From Erysipelotrichia bacterium (GTDB lineage: Bacteria > Bacillota_I > Bacilli_A > Erysipelotrichales > Erysipelotrichaceae), in NCBI GenBank assembly GCA_009929095.1, contig SABF01000052.1:1-8769 (forward strand): a stretch of 8,769 bases of DNA, written 5' to 3'. Below are positions 1 through 7,900 of this stretch, piece by piece (positions within the stretch are counted from its first letter, which is position 1; the number at the start of each line of letters is the position of its first letter). Position numbers and translations under genes: made by a program. Under the pieces are notes generated by a model that saw nothing but the letters and a program-made list of their open reading frames with translations, did not search any database and was not told the origin of the DNA.

Positions 1-1
1 T

Positions 2-856
2 TATATCAGTCAGGCCACCGCCAGTAACAGAATTAAGTCACTAGAGGATAAATTGGGTATTGAACTGTTCTATCGCAGCAAAGGGCAGCGAACTTTAGAG
101 CTAACAAGTTATGGTGTAAAGTTCTTTTCAATTGCCCAGCAATGTATATCACTTTGGAATGAAGCAGCTTCTATCAAACTAGCACTTCCAAAAGAAGAAA
201 TTACTGTTTCAGCAACGGATATAATTAATCGCTTTATATTCGCAGATTTTTATCTATCATTTATTGAAACTAATCCAAAATATTATTTGACTATAAAAAC
301 GCATCACGCATCAGAGACTTTCAGAAAGATTGATCAGCAAACATATGACATTGGATTCTGCTCGAACTTATATTACTATCCAAATATTGAAACTATTCTA
401 TTCTTTCAAGAACCGATGGTTCTATTTCTTCACAATAACAATCCCTATCTATCGAGTCATGATATTTTTGATCTAGATCCTGCGCAGGAGATCTATCTGC
501 CATATTTCCATGAATTTGAAACATGGCATAAACGGCTTTTTAAACACCAACTCCATCCGTATGCCACAGTGCCAACATCTACTATGCAGATCGATTTCCT
601 TCAGCGTGAGACACAATGGTGTTTTATACCTGAGTCTATTTCCAGAATCGCTCTCAATAATAAAAAAAACTTTACATGTTGCTATTTCATACCAGACGAA
701 GATATACCCAAAAGAAACATTTATTTACTTTACAACAGAAATGCCAGAATCCAGACAAAAGAAAAAATAAAAGACTTTGTTTCTCAAATGACGCTACATA
801 TTGAAAAAGACGAATATTTAAAACGTTATAATATCATCACGCCAAAAATCATTTAG
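2..856 (+). CDS. LysR-family transcriptional regulator, 5'-truncated by the window edge
   Basis: The frame is open from the first complete codon at position 2 to the TAG at 854-856, giving 284 residues. The first residues, YISQATASNRIKSLEDKLG, are the recognition helix and following segment of a LysR winged helix-turn-helix, followed by a wing (ELFYRSKGQRTLELTSYG) of the usual form. In this family about 25 residues precede that point, so the start lies just upstream of the window and the whole protein would be ~310 residues, a normal length. A linker helix (about residues 45-65) leads into an effector-binding domain from 'EEITVSA' onward. That domain looks complete but has no residues from which I can name a ligand. 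It should act as a cytosolic DNA-binding dimer or tetramer. LysR targets are often divergent from the regulator, so the target may lie to the left of the window. The gene looks more AT-rich than the operon at the right. The TTG at 53 lies inside the helix-turn-helix and is not the start. Confidence 0.93.
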   Translation, partial: YISQATASNRIKSLEDKLGIELFYRSKGQRTLELTSYGVKFFSIAQQCISLWNEAASIKLALPKEEITVSATDIINRFIFADFYLSFIETNPKYYLTIKTHHASETFRKIDQQTYDIGFCSNLYYYPNIETILFFQEPMVLFLHNNNPYLSSHDIFDLDPAQEIYLPYFHEFETWHKRLFKHQLHPYATVPTSTMQIDFLQRETQWCFIPESISRIALNNKKNFTCCYFIPDEDIPKRNIYLLYNRNARIQTKEKIKDFVSQMTLHIEKDEYLKRYNIITPKII

Positions 857-1370
857 TTATGATATGCCATGCTATATTTTAAAACCATAAAATACTTCTC
901 TTCTGTGTTTCGGTGCCGAATCGTCATGATACATACTTTCCATGTATGAAAACTGTTCATTTGATTTATATACTTCCTCATATTATCCGCCTTTGTTTAC
1001 CTGTTCTTGATCTACACAGACGCTGCGAATAATTTAATAACGCAGTGTATTTTCAATATCTGTCCACAGATTTTCTTGCTTTATAGCCATCTTCTGAGAT
1101 ACCACAGTTGAATACATAAACCAAGGGAAATGACAATATTTATATATCCTGGATCTCTGTACTAAATGTAATCATTATCCTGGATCCTATTCTAAAGATA
1201 AACCAAACTGCAGCTGTGCTGTATCAAAATTATTTATACAGATCCTTTTCAGTTATCACAATGAGATCATCAATGAATTCACTTTTGAACTACTTGGATT
1301 TAATTCAACAATTTATATTCTTTGTATGGTATTGAATGGGTCTATACATCGTAAACGTCATATGATGCTA
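857..1370. other. AT-rich intergenic region between convergent units; no gene supported
   Basis: About 510 bases separate the LysR stop from the terminator of the opposing operon. I see no convincing gene on either strand. What it holds: a small imperfect hairpin just after the LysR stop (ATATGC/GCTATAT near 863-877, followed by T-rich sequence) that could be a weak terminator; a perfect 5-bp inverted repeat TTCGG-TG-CCGAA at 909-920; a 6-bp one ATACAT/ATGTAT at 929-947; a 5-bp one CTGCG/CGCAG at 1023-1045; an 11-base direct repeat TATCCTGGATC at 1145-1155 and 1176-1186; and a plus-strand frame free of stops at 1134-1442 without a usable early start. No strong promoter is evident. Confidence 0.7.
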
Positions 1371-1415
1371 ACAAATAAAAACAACAGGACCTGTCAGTTC
1401 ATGACAAAGTCCTGT
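1371..1415 (-). terminator. Rho-independent terminator of the minus-strand operon
   Basis: Read on the minus strand, ACAGGAC (1415-1409) pairs with GTCCTGT (1390-1384). An inner stem TGTCA (1406-1402) with TGACA (1396-1392) is separated from it by a small AA/C internal loop (TT and G on the minus strand) and closes on a 5-base loop. The stem is followed directly by TGTTTTTATTTG (1383-1372), a clear U-tract. It lies about 90 bases downstream of the stop of the last gene in the operon. On the plus strand the same stem is followed only by ATTTTGG, so it would be a poor terminator for LysR. Confidence 0.85.
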
Positions 1416-1505
1416 ATTTTGGATTTGAATCTCCCTAGATTTTGAACAATACACTTTCAAACCGACTGCTGTGTTTTTACTCAGTGTGATAACCTGCCAG
1501 TGATC

Positions 1506-1715
1506 TTACGCCGCTTTGTTATCTACAGCTGCAGCATCATCTATGACAGTATCAACATTATAGAAATCTTCCAGCTGATCCTCCAGATCGTTTTCTTCTT
1601 TCTTCATCTTTCTGTCTCGAATGATGAAGTACACTAGTAGCGCAATCAGAAGTATTAATGCCAGAACTGCCCAGAGAGTAAAACGCATTGTTGTATGGTC
1701 TATCAGGAATTGCAT
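1506..1715 (-). CDS. Small single-pass membrane protein (69 aa), last gene of the surface-protein operon
   Basis: I do not recognise the family. The protein has a short N-terminus (1-13), one strongly hydrophobic helix (about 14-32, LWAVLALILLIALLVYFII), a basic patch just after it (RDRKMKK, 33-39) and a markedly acidic tail (EENDLEDQLEDF and on to the C-terminus, with D/E outnumbering K about ten to one). The positive-inside rule predicts an outside N-terminus and a cytosolic tail. Leu/Phe spacing in the tail (L-x3-L-x2-F) is compatible with a short coiled coil. The ATG at 1715 is favoured because a purine-rich AAGGAG site (1727-1732) sits about 11 bases upstream, inside the end of the preceding gene. 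The gap to that gene is 6 bases, so translational coupling is likely. The plan closely resembles the upstream 73-residue protein and the C-terminus of the giant protein. A terminator follows ~90 bases on. Alternatives are a small toxin-like peptide or a membrane chaperone; no evidence favours either. Confidence 0.83.
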   Translation of the reverse strand: MQFLIDHTTMRFTLWAVLALILLIALLVYFIIRDRKMKKEENDLEDQLEDFYNVDTVIDDAAAVDNKAA

Positions 1716-1721
1716 ACCAGA

Positions 1722-1943
1722 TTACTCTCCTTCCTTTACTGCAGTCTCGACGGATCCAGGGGCAATCCCCCGGATCTCATCAATCTTGTCCTGCAGTTCA
1801 TCATTGAACTCATCTTCCCGTTTGTTCTGATTTTTCCAATGCACCAATCCAATGACAAGCATGATCACCAGTACGATGATTGTAGGAATTGTATAAATGT
1901 GAAGTCCAATACTGTGACACCAGTTATAGTAGCTTACCAGCAT
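1722..1943 (-). CDS. Small single-pass membrane protein (73 aa), middle of the operon
   Basis: The family is not recognised. The N-terminal 16 residues are aromatic (YYNW) with one Cys at position 9. They are followed by a hydrophobic helix at about 17-36 (YTIPTIIVLVIMLVIGLVHW), a polar/basic juxtamembrane stretch (KNQNKRE) and an acidic helix-prone tail (EDEFNDELQDKIDEI, about 42-57), ending in a loose tail. The predicted topology is N-out, C-in. Hydrophobic spacing F-x3-L-x3-I-x2-I in the tail fits a short coiled coil. The start is well fixed: AGGAGG at 1952-1957, eight bases before the ATG at 1943. The gene begins 27 bases after the stop of the giant surface protein and ends 6 bases before the next small gene, so all three are almost surely co-transcribed. 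It resembles the 69-residue neighbour in plan and in the motif K-x-x-(E/D)-x-(D/N)-x-(E/D)-x-(Q/E)-L, suggesting distant paralogy or a shared partner. Confidence 0.85.
   Translation of the reverse strand: MLVSYYNWCHSIGLHIYTIPTIIVLVIMLVIGLVHWKNQNKREDEFNDELQDKIDEIRGIAPGSVETAVKEGE
1725..1734 (-). promoter_or_regulatory. Ribosome binding site of the 69-aa gene, overlapping the end of the 73-aa gene
   Basis: On the minus strand the sequence is GGAAGGAGAG and forms the last sense codons of the upstream gene, immediately before its TAA. It lies 9-11 bases from the ATG at 1715. It supports that start and coupling of the two small genes. Confidence 0.75.
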
Positions 1944-1951
1944 ATTTCTTT

Positions 1952-1957
1952 CCTCCT
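1952..1957 (-). promoter_or_regulatory. Strong Shine-Dalgarno (AGGAGG) of the 73-aa gene
   Basis: The minus strand reads GAGAGGAGGAAAGAAAT directly before the ATG at 1943. AGGAGG with an 8-base spacer is near the consensus and lies in the 27-base gap after the giant gene, so this small gene has its own efficient initiation site. Confidence 0.85.
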
Positions 1958-1970
1958 CTCATCCTTTCTC

Positions 1971-4900
1971 TCAGTTGCCCTTGTCTGCCGCTGTTTCTGA
2001 AGCTCCTGCTGGATTCTTTACAGTTTCTTCATACTTCTTTGGATCGATTCCAAGCTTCCTAAGTTCGAGTTCTTCTTTCAGCTGATGAATGTGTTTCTGT
2101 TTCTTTTTAGCATCCTTTGTAAATAGAATCAGTACAAGAAGTGCAAGCAGCGAGAACAGAAACGGAAGGATATTGCACTTATGAGCAGTTTCGAACTGAC
2201 TGGTTGGTGTCTGTGTTTCCTGAATCGGTGTGATTTCTACTGTTCCGTCATCATTCGGTGTTATTTCTGCGATTTGGTCAGTAGGTGCTATCGGCCGCGG
2301 GTTGATCACTACCGCTCCGCCAGGTATCACTTCCGGTGTTACAACCGTCGGTTCCACCGGTGTTACAATCGGAGTTTCCGGTGCGAAATAGTAGACATAG
2401 AATACAGTATCTGTGTCTCCAATTGTTCCGGTCACTGCAGTATAGCTTGGCGTGTATCCATCAATTGTCGGAGATGTGATATTTACTTTAGTTCCAGCAA
2501 CATCTGATACATATCTGTCTGGAGCGGCTTCTGTTTTATCATCTCCAGAATAGCGATACTTCACGGTGAAGTTATGAAGTGCATTCACTGTAAGTGTTCC
2601 ATATTGCTTTGTGATTGTGTAATTTCCTGCACGTGCAGCTGTACCATCAAATAGAACTTCAAACTCATTTGGCGTCGTTCCAGCAGCTGTCAGTGAAGCA
2701 AAGCTGTCGTAAGTAATTCCTGCTTCCTCACCCTCCACGAAACTTCCTTCTGTCACATTAACCTTGTGATTGAAGAATGTCTTTCCTGTTACAAACGGCC
2801 ATGTCTGGCTTTCAGAAACGAGAGTCACTGGGCGAGAAGTGATCTGATATACTTTATCAACTTTTCCACCGGCATAATTACCAAGTCCCGTTACCGTAAC
2901 CGTTACCTGTCCAGCATTTCTGACGTCATCAGAGAATGAAATAGTATAGTCTGTGCCTTCAGTCAAGACAATACCCGATGCATTGTCTGTAACGGTCGGT
3001 TTCTGTGCCTGATCGATTCCGCTGTAGAGGACATTATTCAGATCGCTGATTTTGATATCCTTGGCGTCGATCGGTTTCGCATTGATCGTCAGTGTTCCAC
3101 TTACATAAGAAACTGTGTAGTTGCCCTGAGCTGTTTCACCCGCTGGAGTAATGGTGTAGCTTCCCGTATCTTCTCCATCCACACGGCTATATGTATAACT
3201 GACGGTATCTTCTCCTAACAGCCCAGTTGTATCTGCAGTAAAGGTCGGGTCTGATTCACCATACGTCTTACTCTGATTCTTTGCTGTAACTGTTACTTTC
3301 TTCGGAGTGATTTCCTGATAGCCGTCTGTTACGCTTCCGATCGTGACAGTGTAGTTTGCTGAACTTGCCTCAAAGTCTGCCGCAGTAAGTCCCATATTGG
3401 TTGTCCCAACATTGGTTCTCGCTGCCTTAGCTTCTTTGCCAGCCTTCAGTGTGACAGTGACACCTTCAGGTGCATCTGTTGTAAATCCTTTGGCTGTATG
3501 TTCTGTTCCATCGTAAACACTGCTTGCATGAGTTCCGGTAATATTAACTGTCAATGCCTTCGGATTGATTGTCAGTGTTCCACTTACATAAATAACTGTG
3601 TAGTTGCCCTGAGCTGTTTCACCCGCTGGAGTAATGGTGTAGCTTCCCGCATCTTCTCCATCCACACGGCTACATGTATAACTGACGGTATCTTCTCCTA
3701 ACAGCCCAGTTGTATCTGCAGTAAAGGTCGGGTCTGATTCACCATACGTCTTAATCTCATTCTTTGCTGTAACTGTTACTTTCTTCGGAGTAACTGTCAG
3801 TGTTCCAGAAATACTCTCTGCAAATCTATAGTTCTTTGTAACATCTGTAGTTCCATTCATCACCTGATAAGACGTGACAGTGTTTGTACTGCTGCCTGCA
3901 TCTGTCTGACTGCCATCAATGACTACCGTTAATACATCGCCATCTCTCAGTATGTTTTTTGTATAACTGTAGCCTGCATTGACCAGCGGAGTTCCATCAT
4001 ACTCTTTAGAGACAGACGCTGCTGTGATTGTAATGGTATCTGTTACTGCATTGATTGTCAGTGTTCCACTTACATAAGAAACTGTGTAGTTGCCCTGAGC
4101 TGTTTCACCCGCTGGAGTAATGGTGTAGCTTCCCGCATCTTCTCCCTTCACACGGTTAATTTTATAACTGACGGTATCTTCTCCTAACAGCCCAGTTGTA
4201 TCTGCAGTAAAGGTCGGGTCTGATTCGCCATACGTCTTACTCTGATTCTTTGCTGTTACTGTTACTTTCTTCGGATTGATCGTCAGACTGCCTTTTTTAT
4301 AAGTTATGTTATATGTCACACCATATATGTCTTCAATTGATTCTTGTTTCTTTGTAAAATCCACTTCATATGTGCCCACATCTCTTTTCGTTACAGAGAC
4401 GACGAACTGCTCCAGTACTTCCTCCTTGAATCTGCTTCTATCAAAATTATCTACTGTATAACCAGCGACTGTTTTATCCTTTCCATCATAGGTAAATTCA
4501 CCGCTATTGGCCGTAAATATAACATTTACCGGTTTTGGCTCATAACTAACTTTATAGTGTGCATAGAGGACTTCCGTCACTCCACCGAATTTCCCTTCCA
4601 GTGTATCGGTACTATACACCACACCGAAGGCAGACATTGGACTTCCGTTTAACAGCCTGCCTCCGTTATGTGCTTCTGTACACCAGCCATCAAACACAAA
4701 CTCAAATCCCAGATTTTTCAGATTCTCCAAACTGCCACAGGCATCTACAATCTGGGCTGAAACGCCATAGTTGCCATTCTTAACTAAAACCTTTGCGGCT
4801 TCAAATTCAATTTCCTGATCAGTCCCCGCTTTAAATTTCTGATTTCTTTCGCCAATCTGAATAGAGATGTCAGTACCGCTTCCGCTGGTTTTGAAAGACA

Positions 4901-7900
4901 AACTGACTCTTTCGTTTCTCCATTGTGCATATAGCGTGATGTTGGAGTTTACTGCAATACTTCCGCCCGGATAATAAATTGTACCTGTTCCATCTTTATT
5001 CGTGCTCCAGCCATAGAACACTCTTGTTCCGGCAGTAAACATATTATTCTCAATTTCCGCATAGCTGCCTGAAGCATACCTTTTAATATCGTCAGCTGAT
5101 TTGTTGTCTGTGTCATTTGAATTGTAAGTTACAGTATAGGATTGTTTATCAATAATATATGGATACAGTTCAAGATTCTCTTTGATCTTTGTCTTGAAAT
5201 TGTACTGCATATATGATGTTCCTGACTTTGTAACCCAGCCGATGAACTTTTTACCTTCTGGCGCTGTAATATCCGGAGCATCTGCAGCAGCGATTGCTGA
5301 GTCATAAGCTGCATTTTCTATTTTCTTTAATTCCTGAGTTCCATCCAAATTGTCATAGAATGTGATGTTGACTGTCGGATAAACCCACTTGGCATATAGA
5401 ACAATATTATTTGCAGGCATGGTTGTTTCGAAGCTAAACGGTGTGCCTTCAAAAGACGGTGACGTAAACCAGCCGCCAAATTTTGAATTATCAGGAATCC
5501 CCGCCGGCTTGTCCGGCGTTACATTATAACTGGAGATATCGCTCTGATACTTAATTGACGATGAATCTGTTACTTCTTTCTCATTGTTGTATGTTATGGT
5601 ATACGAATTCCTGGCAAAATAGTGTCTTGCTGTCCAAATGCTTCCAACCCGGAAGAATCCCTGGTTGCTGGCCAGATCTGCACCAACCCAGCTAAATCCA
5701 TTCATTGCATTCAAATAGTCGCTGATCGTCGCATGTACACCGTTGCCAACAAACTCCAGCGTCTGTACATTAGAGAACATTGTGGCATTGAAATTCCCGC
5801 TGTATGAAAACGATGCGCCGCTTCCGATATATTTGGGATCAGCCGGACTGTCTTTATGAACCTGTTCTGTATTATTCAGATTCTCTGTATAGAACTCAAG
5901 ATGATGCGTTGCACTGCCGTTATTCACATAGTATAAAGTCATACTCTTAGTTATTGTATTGAACGGAGATATTACCGGATTGCCTGTAGAACCAGGATTA
6001 TAAGGATTAGCCACCCATACACGTGTTCCATACGTTTTGGTTATTTCAGCAGTTGCATCAGCCCACTTGGAAGTGATATCTGTTCCATATCCGCCTTCAA
6101 TTGTATATACTTGCGAATAATCTTTTACTTTAGTTGAGGTTTGTGATCCCTTACTGCCCATGGAATATAGTGCGATTGTATATTTTATGCGATCGATATA
6201 CACGTTGACGACTGATGTTCCATCACCGGCAATTTTTACATCTGTGTCCGCTTTGGCAACTGTATCAGCAGCATGATCATTGCCAATGGAGAATGTCAGT
6301 TTACTCTTGATTTCAGCAACGGTATGATCATCTATTGTGACTTTGTCACCAGTCTGCCCATCTCTGTCCAGAGAAGCAACATAATCATATGTTCTGCCGT
6401 CTGCAGACTGCAGCCAGACAACCAGTTTATAGTTTGCTTGCGCAGGCTTCCAATTTGCATAGAGTGTAATGTCCTCTTTCAACTCTTTGCCAAAAGTAAA
6501 CTTACGGCTTAACTCCGCGTCAGTATACCAGCCGGAAAATTCATAACCATCAAGCTTCGATACCGTCGGTTCTGCCGTTATGCCATTAAGCGGAACAAAT
6601 GTTGGAATCATGCTCGCACCTTCATTTGTCTCATAGTTAATCCAGCAGCCTGTTTCAATGCGCGGATAAAGTATGATATTTTCCGTATCAAGTACCAGAC
6701 TGTCCTTCTTGTTTGTAAGTGCTTTGTCACTATACCAACCGGTAATAGCTGCATTAGGCTGAACAGAGAAGGATACATCATCGGTGGTGATTGTATCTCC
6801 CTCTTTACCGGACTTTGTTGCAATGATTCTGCTGTCAGATTCACTGCCGTCCATGAAGAACACATAATATGTCTGACTATAACAAGCATACAGACTTATT
6901 GTTTCATTCTGTTCGACTGTCATTTCCTGACCGAATTTGCTGAAGTTCTCACCGGTTCCATCAGCTTTCGTATTCCAGCCAACAAATCTGGATCCGTGTA
7001 TCGTCGGTACAGCCGGTTCATACAATTGGTCACCGGTTGTAACAATCTGCGTATTGATCAGATTATTGTTCTTATCATAGAAAGAATAGGATGCTACTTT
7101 CTGCACCTGTGCGCCCGCAATTGCATAGACGGAGAAAGCATCAGAACTGAAGGATCCACCTGCTGATCCCGTGTCTGCTATTTTTTCTGCATTTCCCGAA
7201 TCATCAATATGAATAATGGCGTGTGAATCACCTTCTACTTTACTGCCCACAGATACCATGGTGACTCTGATTGGATTCACAGGCTCGATCTCATTGCCAT
7301 CTTTATCTTGGAATGTAATATCAACTGCTCTTGCATCTATTACTTTATCTTCTGATAGCGTCTGAGCCGCATTAATCGCATCCTGGGTTGACACAGTCTT
7401 CAATGTCATCGTGGTTCCAAAAGGGAATGTCCCCTCATCTGCCATGATATTAACAAGCAGCCCATTCTCAGTTCCACTGAATGTCTGAGCCGGCATATCG
7501 ACTGTCGTTGTTATTATGACTGCGGTATCTGCTTCGATATGATCAATCGTATATTCAGTATCGCCATCACTCGAGGCATCTACTCCGTTGATGGTTACAT
7601 TCTTAATGCCATATCCTTCACTGGCTGTGACATGGAATGAAACACTTGATCCTTTCGCTGCTTCTGTATCGCCGGTAACAGTCGCTGTATCAGCACGATC
7701 AACTGTATACGTGATGGTGTATTTCTCTGCTTCTTTAGTTGTAACTGTTATTTCGATATCTGTTTCTACTTTATCAATGGTATAGGTTCCGTCACCATTG
7801 TCTGCAACAGCCACGTCTCCTGCTGCAACTGTATCGATCGCATATCCTTCCTTTGCAGTCACGCTGAACGTCAGGGACTTGCCCTGTTCCGCTTTTGCAT

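Larger units (their letters stand above)
2580..4535 (-). other. Tandem MBG-like domain array (about eight domains, residues 1411-2062)
   Basis: Two domain types alternate. Variable units start with a YDG or similar turn (TYDGKDK, EYDGTPL, VYDGTEH, LYSGIDQ) and include an N-Y-x-V/F strand. Conserved units read KKVTVTAKN.., KTYGESDPTF, then NYTV.YVSGTLTIN. The pattern is variable-conserved-variable-conserved-variable-conserved, then two further divergent units up to residue 2062. This fits MBG domains of bacterial surface proteins, thought to form elongated stalks. The three conserved units are listed separately because their DNA is nearly identical. Confidence 0.8.

Noticed and set aside
510..770. 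86-codon plus-strand frame inside the LysR gene
   Set aside because: It overlaps the well-supported LysR domain in another frame and shows no domain of its own.
53..856. TTG at 53 as the start of the LysR gene
   Set aside because: It falls inside the helix-turn-helix; the frame is open to the window edge and the recognition helix is encoded before it.
909..947. Two small inverted repeats as an operator, attachment site or terminator
   Set aside because: Stems are only 5-6 bp, no U-tract follows, and no gene starts nearby, so chance is as likely in AT-rich DNA.
857..1500. Insertion sequence or transposase remnant in the intergenic stretch
   Set aside because: I found no transposase motifs, no terminal inverted repeats and no target duplications flanking the stretch.
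1621..2000. Plus-strand frames of 69 and 101 codons opposite the small membrane genes
   Set aside because: They are antisense to genes with clear ribosome sites and sensible membrane topology. They have no convincing start sites, and their sequences read as shadows.
2118..2375. LPXTG-type cell-wall sorting signal
   Set aside because: No LPXTG, NPXTG or NPQTN-like pentapeptide lies before the C-terminal helix, and the tail after it is too long.
3081..4275. Regularly spaced repeats as a CRISPR-like array
   Set aside because: The units are 226 bases, lie in frame within a coding gene and encode protein domains; there are no short palindromic repeats with unique spacers.
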